From the NCBI GenBank assembly GCA_936450465.1, contig OW388296.1, positions 38,716,023 through 38,780,022 on the forward strand: a stretch of 64,000 nt of DNA. Direction: 5' to 3'. Below are positions 43,876 through 55,614 of this stretch, one piece after another. The notes under the pieces are model-generated. The model saw nothing but the letters and a program-made list of their open reading frames with translations, ran no database searches and was not told the DNA's origin. How positions within the stretch are numbered: position 1 is the first letter of the stretch; each line of letters opens with the position of its first letter. This stretch comes from Gibbula magus. Its lineage: Eukaryota; Mollusca; Gastropoda; Trochida; Trochidae. Position numbers and translations under genes: made by a program.

Positions 43876-44660
43876 AATAAACAATCTGTTTGTGTTCATT
43901 TAAAAATGTTGTCTAAACCTATGATTATTGAGATACTTGTCATACATAAAGTGACACGTGATTTTGCACAGCCGCCAGCTTAAAAGAAAAATAATGAAAG
44001 ATAAAAGGTGTGTACATACTTGAATATATGTAAAATATATCAAACTAGTTGTCGTCACTAAAAAAGCATCGCATTTGTAGTAACTGTGAGAGACATCATT
44101 GATATGTGAAGCCCAAACATGATTGCATAAAATTCTACAGACAGGGGCGTGACTAGACGAAAACAGTTGTCCAATAATATGCCTGTTTTACCCAGTTTCA
44201 GTTAGAAATCAATAATTACACCGGATTTATTGTTATGAAAAATATTCAAATAACAAATAATCATGCAACTTTCTTCAAGTTGACAGTTGAAATATGTTAT
44301 ATGGTTTACAGGTAATAATGAACTTATTACATTATGCATTCACGCCTTGTACGTGTTTCTATGTAATGGACACGTGCAGTAAATGATTTCAGATACAAAT
44401 CACAAAATATGATTTTTCCAAAATGCAAAAGTAGCAAAACAAAAGGGCTGATTAAATGCAACAACATGCTCAAAACGTATTATAGTTCTATAATATAATT
44501 TCCTTCCTCGCCGACATGTGTTCTTTATCAAACTTGAGTAAATCGTTGCAAATGATAAATAATTCATATAAGATATATCAAATATAGCAAGAGGTCTACA
44601 CTGCATCTATGACTGAAATAATTGTTTAATGACATCGTTAAGATGATGAAAAGAATGGAC
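43876..44660. other. AT-rich non-coding stretch
   Basis: Nothing recognisable; open frames are short and unsupported. Confidence 0.35.
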
Positions 44661-45240
44661 TTTCTTAAATAAAACCGCGAGAACGCATTATTGCGTTACT
44701 CGCTGTGAGGAGCTGATTAATTCGTCGCATATATGCGGCTCTCGGCCTTAAGCGGCGGTCACAACCCGCCGTACTTGCAAGTGTGTGCTGTCTACGTGCA
44801 AAAACGTGGCTAAAATAGTGGTAGTCGTACGTTGTAGGTACAGACACCGTACGGATCTGGAGAAGGCAGACACGCCGTAGCGCTTTTACTGCATGCAGAA
44901 CTTTCGCTGCGTGGGAGCTGCGTGCGACTGCATATATTTTTCAAACGTACGACTTCCGTCCGTACGACTTCCATCCACTATACGGACACTGTGCGCACAA
45001 CGCACGGAGTCTGTGAGTGTTTTAAGTTTTTCACATGGCCACATTCTTCACGGACGACCCACTTAGCACATGCGTGCTCCGTACGTTTAAACTCGTTGCC
45101 AGTGCGTCGTCCGTGCTTACTCGGCACTTCCCCAGTTCAACTGACAAATGAGCATGCAACACTCACATTACCAGTGCCGAGTGAGTACGTCCTCCTCAAT
45201 TACAACGTACGTTGTGCGCACTGATTTCTGCAGTTATTAT
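44661..45240. repeat. GC-rich, CGTACG-containing repeat-like block
   Basis: Locally GC- and CpG-rich in an AT-rich setting, with short palindromes (CGCATATATGCG, GTACGTAC-type) and repeated GTGCGCACAACG/CGTTGTGCGCAC at 44991 and 45207. Probably a MITE-like unit; ends not found. Confidence 0.4.
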
Positions 45241-47059
45241 GTGCTGCCATTTGAAGCTGATCTTATAGAAGTTTGGATACGTTTATAAGGTAAATTTCTT
45301 ACATTAATTGACACTTTTGCTGAAATGTCAATTTAATACGATGTTTATTTGATTTGATTTGATTAACCACAACTGTTATTGAAAACATTATTTTATCATC
45401 TATTAGATTCTGAATGTGTTAATAAGTGATAACTAAATCGTAAAATGTAACATTGGGATGCAGTGTTTTAAAATATGTGGTGAGTTGCTTTGATTGTTGT
45501 AATGTACTGTTAGTAAATTAGGTTGTCGGTAGATTAACGACGTTAACAAATCAGGATGTTGTGATGTGCTTTGATTGTCGATGGCCTACCGTAGGGCCTA
45601 CTTTGCCGGCGTCTGCTAATCTCACGTTTGTTGTTTTATTTTATGCACAAACATTCTCCAACAAAATAATAACAACACCGAATATCTGATTTCGTTATCT
45701 CAACTTTTCTTCGTTCATATTATCATATCTTGGTTTCATTTTGTCATCGTATATCTCATTAGCATTGATTTATCCTATGTCTTCGAACGTCTATGAATCC
45801 ACCGTCTTTCACTATTCATATCCATCATATTTAATATATATATATGTATATATATATACCGATATTTTGGGACATTTGTAAAGTGAAACTTGATAAAAAA
45901 CATTACTCGAACAGTTTACAGCAAAACAGCGATGTGGCATTATTGCAAAGCGTAGATATAACAGATAAACTGTCCGATTCCCCAGTGTTTGTCATTGTAA
46001 ATAGTAAGCGAATGTTTGCATCCCGTCTCTTCACGTACGTCACTTCCGGTATCTTCCAACTCTCTAAGCCCCGCCCCATTTTTGGTTTGTTGCTCGTGGT
46101 CGAAAAGCAGACGATGTTTTCGTCAAAGTTTAAGTCGCTCTAGTTTAATATAGGAACAGCATATGGATTTTTGGGGTCTCGTTTTCCACAAAATAGTCTA
46201 ATGAACCAATTGCAGTTAAGAATTCAATAGAAAATAATATATTTCGGTCTTACTTTAGAGGGGTACTATGGCGCTTAGTTATTTGTGCTGTGACCGCAGC
46301 GTGGCGAGGCCGGATCGACACGGGTAGCGAGGTCACGTGACGCAACTGGGTACTGGCCGGCTGGACTGCAGCTGTCGGTAAATCCGTACCAAAAGCGAAT
46401 TCGTAATAAAAATGAACTCATACAAAACTCTCACTCACATTCAGCGTGTTTTATTGTTGTTGTCACATTTGATTTCGATTTGGGAAATATTCATGCAGTG
46501 TATGTGACATTGTGTCATATAAAGCATTCAATTTTCCCCATTTAAACGTTGTATATATTATGATATGTAATTTATGCAAACCATATTCACCGCTCCTAAA
46601 TAATTTGAGAATATTTATTTCATGATCAAATACATTAACTGGAAAACTCAACAAACTCAGTGAAATGTATATGCTTATATAAATAAATAAACAACAAGTA
46701 ATATCGAATGCAATACAAAAAAGTATAGCCAGGCGCAATAGACCATTACGGACAAGGTGATTTCTAAATAAACATGGCAATGATAAACATATGAATTAAA
46801 ATACACGATTTCAATGCGAAAGGTGCCTAGATGTATGTATAACACGAATTATGCATGCGTATAGTATATAACGTCTTAGATTAGAAATACATATATTTAT
46901 ATTCCGTGTTTAGACTTAAATCAGTTAAATGTAAGTTTTTTTAAAGATGTCCCTTTTATATGATTTATATTTTACATTAATCCTACTTAAATATATTTCA
47001 GGTTCTAACAAACTCTTATATTGTCTATACACATTGTAACGTGAACTAGTATCAAAGAT
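45241..47059. other. Non-coding stretch
   Basis: AT-rich with a short TA microsatellite (45836-45859). A CpG-richer patch at 46020-46390 might be promoter-like but no gene is visible. Confidence 0.35.
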
Positions 47060-47945
47060 TACAATGCCAAGATTGGTAAAACATATTTACACATTCATTT
47101 TTAAAACATCTAAGAAAATGCAATTTATCACCAACACAGTGTGCCAACCACACAAAACCAAAGCCATGAGAAAACCATATATTGCGTTATTGAATTGTCC
47201 AATATTATCAAGAAATAAAAACATATCGTATGTTTTCTTAGTTATCCTACCAGAATGCATTTCAGTAAGTTTTAGCCAATACTTAATAGTTCGACACGAG
47301 GCAAGTATGTACAACGGAAATCGTCCGCATTCCCCATATACTATAACATTAGGAGTCTGTATGCCAACATTTAAAAATGTCTTACATGCGAGCAAATGAT
47401 TTTTTTCAATATTATCATAACGATTTACCCCCTTAGAGTAGAATTGGTTGGACTTGTGTATCAAATATTTTTAAAAATACTTTAGGATGCACCATGTCGA
47501 TCTTTCTTAATTTATATAATATATGTAACAATGCTCGTTTGCCCCTCAATGCTAGATCATCTATGCATTTGTTCATTTTAAAAGTGGATGAATATATAAT
47601 ACCAAGATATCTCTATGAATTTACAACATCAATGACTGAATCTTTATAGTACCATTTTTCTTTAGAGGATAATCGTCCACCACGTCTAAAGACAACAATA
47701 TTAGTCTTATCTAGGTTGACTTCAAGTCCCCATTTTTCTGAATAAGATTCTAAAATATGTAATTGTTCTGAGACAACATCAGATATAAGAATGACACCAT
47801 CCGCGAAGAGTAATAACAATATCTCTAAAAAGTCAGGAAACAGCTGTATACCAAATTTACCATTTTCTGTAATATCATTACACAATTCACCAATAAAAAA
47901 TGAGAAAAGAAGAGGGCTTAAAATATACCCTTGCTATAAACCTCT
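47060..47945 (-). pseudogene. LINE-B family fragment
   Basis: Minus-strand reading: QGYILSPLLFSFFIGELC (RT), LLLLFADGVILISD (about 47800; FADD has become FADG, catalytic Asp lost), EVNLDKTNIVVFRRGGR, DDLALRGKRALLHILY, then FLKIFDTQVQPILL and YGECGRFPLYILASCRTIKY. Several frame changes. It overlaps the position where LINE-B carries the Polinton-like insertion (about 47470-47485 here) and is uninterrupted there. Confidence 0.88.
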
Positions 47946-47965
47946 GAGAGCGAAAATCTGACACT

Positions 47966-48148
47966 ATGAGATATGCGTGGACAATTGTTACGAACCAATT
48001 TAAGAGACAGGAGTTTGGTATACACAGCCTCCGATCGGGAGAGGCAGCCAATGGGGTGCCGGACAGGCTGTCTAAGCGTCACGGCAGGTGGTGGTCAGAG
48101 ACAGCGGTGAAAGACTCTAATGTAAAAGATAGCCTGTTGGCCAGATGA
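47966..48148 (+). pseudogene. Tyrosine recombinase C-terminal fragment (DIRS/Crypton-like)
   Basis: 60 codons: GIHSLRSGEAAN, then GVPDRLSKRHGRWWSETA and DSNVKDSLLAR. HxxR (HSLR) and HGRW are the conserved catalytic-domain motifs of tyrosine recombinases from eukaryotic mobile elements. In homologues I know, the catalytic tyrosine lies in a GYVKDS motif; here it reads SNVKDS, so the nucleophile is missing. The N-terminal part is absent. It abuts the LINE-B fragment. Confidence 0.75.
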
Positions 48149-48267
48149 GTGTGTCTAAAAATCTGGGTACTTAATTTTGAGTGTCTTGGGGTCTCCTGTT
48201 TGCTTAATAAATGATGGATACAATGATCTTTACAATACTTCTGGTGCGCCCGCTCTCTTAGTTTTTT

Positions 48268-48300
48268 AGGCTGACGTGAACGTACCCAAATACATAGTTG
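48268..48300 (+). repeat. Repeat end motif, copy 1 with hairpin
   Basis: AGGCTGACGTGAACGTACCC motif, repeated at 48635-48667. AATACATAGTTG (about 48290) pairs with CAACTATGTATT (48314-48325) as a 12-bp hairpin. Confidence 0.6.
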
Positions 48301-48634
48301 TTTTTGTTGCCCCAACTATGTATTCAGCGGCGTCACATTTCTTGTTTACGCGATGTCTGTGTGATTATGCAGTCACCAGTCAAATTGCATGACCTTTGAC
48401 TTATTTACAAGGTCACCACGACACTTCGACAGTTTTTCAGCCTCTTGTTAATGCGATATCTCATGAACCAACATGTTTGTTGTACCCTTTGCAGGTTTCG
48501 GTAATCGATACAAGGAGACTGTTCACAGCACCAAGCGATTCCTGGTGAATGAAGACTGATGCAAACCGTGGACGACAACCTCATACAAAATACACTCCGT
48601 ATACCTTGTATCTAAAAAAACGTGCAAACCCGTC

Positions 48635-48667
48635 AGGCTGACGTAAACGTACCCAAATACAGAGTTG
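48635..48667 (+). repeat. Repeat end motif, copy 2
   Basis: AGGCTGACGTAAACGTACCC, direct copy of 48268-48300 at a distance of 367 bp; the pair may be the short direct repeats of a small element. Confidence 0.6.
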
Positions 48668-48677
48668 TGTTTTATTA

Positions 48678-49092
48678 TACCACCGACCTAAAAACGTCGG
48701 GGGGTATATAGTAAAACAAATGATTCCGTCCGTCCGTCCATCCGTCCGTCCGTCCGAAGACAATTTTCAATTTTCGATTACAGAAAAACTATTCATCTCA
48801 TCCTTTTCAAACTTGGTACATATCTTCTTTACCAATTGGAGAGGTGCAGTGCGAAGTTTAAACCGAATTGGTGAATTTTTGAATTTTTGGCGAACTTTTG
48901 TATTTTTTTAAATTAGTCATATTCTGAGCATTTTTTTGTCCGATCGATAACAGAAAAACTATTCATCTCATCCTTTCAAAATTGGCACATGTCTTCTTCA
49001 CGACTAAGACAGGTGCATTGCAAAATGTAAGACGATTTGGTGATTTTTTTAATTTTTGGCGTTGTTTGTTTTTTTTAATTCGTCATATTCGG
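48678..49092 (+). repeat. CCGT-array repeat with two 175-bp tandem units
   Basis: Hairpin ACCGAC...GTCGGGGGGTATATA (48681-48710), CCGTCCGT microsatellite (48726-48757), then two tandem units beginning CAGAAAAACTATTCATCTCA (48781 and 48951). Same plan as the array-bearing element at 17672-18459. A GGGGGTATTAGTGCGCC motif at 49554 may be its far end. Confidence 0.6.
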
Positions 49093-51164
49093 AGCTAGAA
49101 TGAATGAAGCTACTTCTGTGTTGTGATTCGTTGACTTTATCATTTTCTTCTTCATGTAACTTTCATCAAAAGCTACTTCTGTGTTCTTGTTCCTTTTACT
49201 ATTTTATATTTCCACTGGTTATATTTTGGAAAAATTTAATTTTCTTCCTTTCATCCATAAACTGCTGCATATCCCTCACTGTGCCTACATAGGTGTGCTT
49301 CCATGTACCTGTTGTTTCAAGTCACTCGAGTGAATCATTATGATGGATTAATTTCCTAAATAAAGTTGAAATCAGTGGTAATGGCAGTAGTGTATTATGT
49401 TACTCATACCTTTTCAAGTTACTATTATTCCTACTTTTACTTAAACCACATTTTTACATGAATCTTAGCAATTACATTTCAATGCTTATCAATCCTTAGG
49501 TGTACATACACCTCCCTCTTTAAGTAGAATAAAAATTCAAACTTTAACAATCGGGGGTATTAGTGCGCCACGCTCACTTTTGTGCTTGTTTGTAAATGTG
49601 TTATGTTCGGTTGAGTATACAAATTAGATCATAAGCTTATTTAAGTTATATGTTAAGCAAATACATGACCTTGCTCTACAGCTGCTAATTTAAAGTATAT
49701 TGGGAAGCTTTTCTCTACAGCTGCTACGTTAAAATCAACCTGCTTTTTTATCCGAATATACCCGAGTTATCAGATGTAGAGAGTCCTAACATGATTTATT
49801 TTACAGATGTTATGATAACGAGTTGTAGACTGTTTGACTACCCTGAACATCGTAAGGAAATTGCAGTAGCATTGTAAACTTGCATTTCAACTATTTGTTC
49901 ATCCTAAGATAGATAAGGCCATTTAATATCCAGACCAAATAGAATTAACCAGTTTCTTAACTCAACTATTCTTCTTGGTTGACCAATATTCACCTTTAAA
50001 CGATCATCTGGGTTGACCAGTTACTGTACTAAAACACTCACCTGGGTTGACCAATCTCTCGGTTCTTCTTTCACTCATGTTCGCAAGCTCATGAACGCCA
50101 ATTGCAAGGTAGTCCATCGCCTGTTGTCAACAGTAAAGATCGCAACTTAACATGGGCAAAGTGTGTACTAAAAGTGTAATACATTCTCATTGTTTAAATA
50201 TTCGTTACATCACTAAATCCAATATGCTCGTCCAAAAGATTGTCTCCTGTTAATTGTAATCTTAGAACATGACGCTTTCCTAGAACTAAACAAAACTGAA
50301 ACTCTATCATTACAGCGACATGCTTTAATGTTTCACTGTAGCAGAAAATTGCCAAATTTCTAAAAAAAATTATAGTTCTCTGTTGGGGGTCTGGTGGTGG
50401 TACGATGGCAACCAAATCTGTCCCGATAATGCCACCACTCATTCAAACCTCTTAGGACTTGTTTTATCACCTCTTCCCATTTGGTGAATACGTACTACAC
50501 ACTCTCTATTGCTGTATAAATTGTTAACATCCATGTTTAAACTAGCATCTATCATACCTTTGTAGGTAACACTGACCTTTTCCTTCAGCAAACGGGAGCA
50601 TTATGCTATTTAAATGTTACCAACTGCTTGTCTTATCTAGTTAATGTTATATACTAAACTTTATCGTATATACAATATTATAATTATTCTTCCTTCATCA
50701 ATGTTACTGTAGATTTTCCTTAAGACTTCAGTTCTGTGTATATAGTATGTGGAGACTTGCTGAATTAGGATCTACACGGTAATAGAGGATCTACTTTAAT
50801 ACGCAGTCATTAGGCAGCTTTGAAATTTTATCCATTTCAAAAGATGCAGTAACAATGTCAGGTATAGGTAAAACTATCCTTATTGCTTACTGTCTTTAAA
50901 TGAATACAAATAATACAACTATCTGCTCATATTCTCACTGAGGTTTTTTATACTCAGATCAGTTTCATAATTTGAACATGTATATATTTTTTTTAGTTAA
51001 GCTTAACATGCTTAATTTCACATGCCAAAAAATCGAAAACATAGAAACATTTGCTCTGTAACTCATCAGGCTGTAAACAATAACCTAAATATATTTCAAA
51101 ATGTAAATTTTCCAGAAGAATGTATTACAGGTATAACAAATTTGTAGTACTTGAGAGAAAGAAA
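49093..51164. other. Non-coding stretch
   Basis: No gene recognised. GGTTGACCA occurs three times (about 49977, 50012, 50048). One GGTGGTGG-rich patch near 50385-50405. Confidence 0.35.
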
Positions 51165-51445
51165 GCAATTGTTTTAGGTTGTGACCCCTATGACACTATT
51201 TGGGGTCACAGGGTCACCAAATCTATAATTTAGAATCCCCATTGACCATGGAGTCTGCACACAACAAATTTCAAGTACTTAAGTTCTTGGGAAGAATATG
51301 AATATGTTTTTTTAGGTCGTGACACATATTTGGGGTCACCAGATAACTAATTCTACAATAATTGTATTTATAAAGAATCCTAATTGGCTAAGACGGCTGC
51401 GTACAGCATTTTAACTTTCTATGGCTATGAAGAAGATGACAATAG
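51165..51445 (+). repeat. Two diverged units of the GACCCC...GGGGTC array
   Basis: GTGACCCCTATGACACTATT, TTTGGGGTCACAGGGTCACC, AATTTAGAATCCCCATTGAC and GGAGTCTGCACACAAC in the same order as units at 17750-18300; clearly the same repeat family, not inside a TIR element here. Confidence 0.75.
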
Positions 51446-51641
51446 CAATGTTTGCATGCTTGAATTTCAATCTGGTAGATTTTTTATGAATCCACTGAAA
51501 TCCAAAGGCCTATTATAGGTGTGTATATGGAACAGTCATCTATCAGATTATTTGCATTTTACTCTAGGATATATTACTCCAACGAATACAGCCTGTAGAT
51601 GCGTTTACTTCTGTTGTATTTTTACCATTGGATATACATGT

Positions 51642-51691
51642 AACACCGTTGTCAAGCAAATGATGAAAATCATTTGCTTGATAACGGTGTT
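51642..51691 (+). repeat. 22-bp hairpin preceding a dispersed 3'-end motif
   Basis: AACACCGTTGTCAAGCAAAT plus GA (51642-51663) pairs fully with 51670-51691, counting one G-U wobble, around a 6-nt loop. It is followed by a CTACACCGAAACGTCGCA motif (about 51697) that also occurs inverted at 62250-62275. Confidence 0.7.
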
Positions 51692-51744
51692 AGTATCTAC
51701 ACCGAAACGTCGCATATCTTTGCAATCAAGAAGTTGTAAATTCA

Positions 51745-53142
51745 TATATTTGTTAAATCTTCATACTATTCACCTGTCTAACACTTATGCTAACGTTGGA
51801 TTAACGTCTTTTGTATTTAGTTTAGTTTGAAATATGTCTCCTGCATTATTGCTGTTTTAAGCTCAATGTTTTATCTACTGACTAATACATGACCTTATCA
51901 CGGCTTGAGCATTTAAGTACCGTGTCTTCTGTCTGTGTTTTGTGTCTGCGTGTCACATTGTTTCTTTCCAGGGGAATTTTAAGTGACTGTCAGACCATTG
52001 ATCAGATGGAAATTTTCTGATGAACTGATGAAGAGTTAAGTAGCAACATATAGTTAAAGCTTATGTATCATAAACTAATGCTTTTTACAAATAGAGATGT
52101 TTCGTATATATTCTCACTATTCACACTACAACTGTGTATTGCGGAAGTTGACATTAAGCCAAAGGACTTTTCAACTCTGGAACTTCCAATCGATTAATCA
52201 CTATGCTTCAAATGTCCTTTCAAAACCCTACAAAAAAGCACATAGGCATGCCAATGAAAATATGTATTAGACAATATTTTATAAGAAATAAGGTAGCTGA
52301 TCAGAAAAGCACACTACACAATTATAACTAGCCATGTTTTAATCATTGTAAGCAGATCAGAGTTTAAAGTAAGCAATCTTTTGCCATTCATAACAAATCA
52401 ATCAATATGAAACTATATTAATGGAAAATAGAAATAATGATTGCTCTTTTGTATAATGCTCCTGACTTCACTTTACATTATCCGAGAAAAACACATATGT
52501 ACGAAATAGTTGTGAATAGTATTTAACAAATGTTTAAAAATTGATTTGACCTTTGAAAATTCAGAACCCCGGAAATGATAGTTACTACATCTTGTTAACT
52601 TGTTAGAATTACACAAAAACAAAAAAGAAAATACATTGAACTTTTCTTTTAATGAACACATTAAATCATTGTTTCTAACAATTCCAAAGCACAATAAATG
52701 CAAGCCATTTAAAGCGTAAACAAACGTATCATTGTCATATTTGGGTTCATATTATCTGCAATAAGACAAATTATTCTACTTGTGGAAGAAAATCCTTGCC
52801 AAGAAATTCCTCCCATACCCCCAGAGTCAGACAACAATCACCAGCACTGATAGTCTCAACAGCTGATCAACTCGGCAACATACTATTCGGAAGAAAAGAT
52901 GACCAACAATCAGTAATTAAGCTAATTTTACATTCAGTACCCTTCCGATAGATGCAAAACGGCAGTAGTCGTATGGATAAATGCATTAGAAATAAACTAG
53001 CGGCCAAAAGAAAAACTACCAACAAAAAGGCAATATAGTTTAATCAACAAATGATTAATACGACTGAAACATAGTTACATGTTGTGTCCATAAGCAAGCA
53101 AACTTTAATTTTGCTTTTTTTAATTAGTATCTAATGATGTTA
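51745..53142. other. Non-coding stretch
   Basis: AT-rich; no gene or repeat named. Confidence 0.35.
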
Positions 53143-53577
53143 AAGGCCGGTTTACACTGTGCAGAATTTGACAAAAGATTGAAACACGAATTTGAAAATG
53201 TTCAAATTCGCAAAGGATCGTAAGCATTCGGGCCATTCGTAAACGCATTGTCATTGGCGGAGTTCTTCTCTGTTCGGCAGCAACATCGGGAGAGCGAGCT
53301 AAATTTTTGACATGTTAGTTTCGTGGTGCATTCGTGTCCTCATCGTGCCATTCGTACGTCTATCGTGATGACATCGTATGATTCATATCATCATCGTATT
53401 TGCCGTCGCCTGGTCGTCGGAACCATAGGGCAGATTTCACAAGCGACGTCAAAAGAAGGCAACGCGACAGCGTTCATACTTTGCAAGAATGCATATTGTG
53501 ATTATACCATGTCGTATTGACTAGGTGACGAGGGCTTTTAAACATCAAAAGGTTTATGAGACATGTAATGATATATA

Positions 53578-53621
<44 letters not shown>

Positions 53622-54060
53622 AACCTATGTAGTATATGGACTCCCATGTTTTCATAGCAGTGATCAGATTTATGCTTTCTCTGCCATACTTCAACAAATT
53701 CTATATTAGGCTGTCCAAGTACTTCCTAAAATTTGAATTACGCTTTCCAGGGCAGACACCGAGAGGCAAACCGAGTTATATAATGTGGATGTCAAGTGAT
53801 GCTCGTATCACCAGGCTCATCTTCGCATTCTCATCGCATACTCATCGAACTCTTCATACGACGTCGTGTTACCATCATGCTGTCATCGTGTTGTATTCGT
53901 ACAGACTGTATTACGTTAGGCCAATGCGACGGTCAACCCGACATCGCATTGCATTTGCATTGTAGTCGTGTGTTACGTCGTGTAACATCGTGTTACATCG
54001 TATTGCCTTCTGAGTGCATCGTACCTCCTCCGGATTTTGAATAGTTTTTAACCAAAATCC
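53143..54060. repeat. CATCG-rich interspersed repeat
   Basis: Begins AAAGGCCGGTTTACACTGTG, a typical MITE-like start. The interior shows many CATCG/TCGTG words at loosely 10-12 bp spacing (53320-53450 and 53810-54030), interrupted by an AT microsatellite and unique DNA. The right end is uncertain because another element starts at 54116. Confidence 0.45.
53568..53619. repeat. AT microsatellite
   Basis: (AT)n run with minor interruptions. Confidence 0.95.
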
Positions 54061-54115
54061 GAATCGAATTCGTATGAAATGAGAATTTTCTAATTCGTGT
54101 TTGCATGCATGTGAA

Positions 54116-54939
54116 CAGTCAGGGACACCACGGCTTTCTGTCTCGTTAAAAAGAGACGGTATGCCGTCTAAAAATAATTATTATGAAATTATTGTCTTAT
54201 GAAGATGGCATCCCGTCTATAAAACGTATTCGACGGTATCCCATCTTAATGATTCAGGGAGAGTTCATTGTGTCAAAATGCTAAAATTAAGACGGCATGC
54301 CAGCTTCATATTTCACAAGACGGCATGCTGTCGCATATGTTAAAATATAGTAGCGTGACTGTCTTGAGCTTGCGTGGTTCCTACCGACTGAGATCGAGGT
54401 GTGCCAGTTAGAACCCTCGCGCACGTGAATCATAAGGCCGAGATATTCATGTTTCACGTGCTCGATGGTTCATCTGACTTGAACCCAAGCTCAAACTACA
54501 TCTACATTATTAGACGGCATGCCGTCTGATATCACAACATATGTCAAAATATCCCCATTTACTAAAAGAAATGATTCTCTTAATAAAATAAATGATATAC
54601 TGGTTTTTGCATATCCGTATGCTATAATATCTTATCTTTGAGTATGCACTCTTTGAGTTAAATCCTTGACACAGATATTAAGATATATCGATAAAATCAC
54701 TACCACTCCTCACTCTGCTTTTCCATGTTTTTCGTCATTTCTCTGGTCTGAAATAGATTACTTATCTTTTTGTAGTTCAGATCATCAGAGGTTAGAGGGC
54801 ATTTATTGTTTCCAAAATATTTAGCTTTGTCTGATCCTGTGTTTTCTATATGCTTGAATGAATTGTTAAGCTATATTATAGTGTTTAAGACGGCATGCCG
54901 TCGAAAATCAAGGACGGAAAGCCGACGTGTCCCTGACTG
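54116..54939. mobile_element. 824-bp TIR MITE with repeated palindromes
   Basis: Left end CAGTCAGGGACACCACGGCT, right end the imperfect inverse (...AGCCGACGTGTCCCTGACTG). Internally, the palindrome AGACGGCATGCCGTCT or close variants occur at 54154, 54512 (perfect 16 bp) and 54890, with half-degenerate copies near 54289 and 54319. GTGA near both ends suggests a short target duplication but alignment is off by one base. No ORF. Superfamily not assigned. Confidence 0.75.
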
Positions 54940-55259
54940 GTGACCAGGTCTTAATGAAGAACACACCTTTTAAAAAAATCGTCGTTTTGGAATCTCCTTA
55001 ACTAAGCGAGATAGGAGAGTGAAATATGGCTAATTGACTTGTCTTTATAACGTCCAACAGTAACCAAGCGTCAACACTTGTTACATAATTTCAATTTTTT
55101 TAAAATTTTAAATTTTAAATGTTAACAATTTTGTCCCAAGATCCCTCTTGAAATATCGATTTTAGCACTCTTGTGTGAACATGCGTACACATAAAAGTAT
55201 CATACCATGATGAGTGAAAAGTTCAGTACTTCTTTACGAAACATATACGTATCAAAGAC

Positions 55260-55264
<5 letters not shown>
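54940..55264. other. Non-coding stretch
   Basis: Nothing recognised. Confidence 0.35.

Positions 55265-55352
<88 letters not shown>
55265..55352. repeat. AG microsatellite (about 88 bp)
   Basis: Uninterrupted (GA)n. Confidence 0.98.
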
Positions 55353-55356
<4 letters not shown>

Positions 55357-55614
55357 GTGTTATTCTATCTGAGATTCATTCTTTTACAGGATATATCCAA
55401 TACATTTTTACAAGTACAAGCAAAGACCTAAAATTTACAGTCAAAGTAGAAATTAAAATATAAACGGATTCAGTGCATAAATGAATGAAATATCTGAATG
55501 AAGCCACCTTTATATTGTACTTGCGCATCTTTTGAAGAAAGTTGCAAGTCTTTAACATTTCTGTAAGCTTAACGAGACCCACATTTTCCATGTCAAAATG
55601 GCATAATTTAAAAG

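Noticed and set aside
51680..51720. A functional hammerhead ribozyme
   Set aside because: GAAAC and a possible stem II are present but the CTGATGA core is not, so only a distant resemblance is noted.
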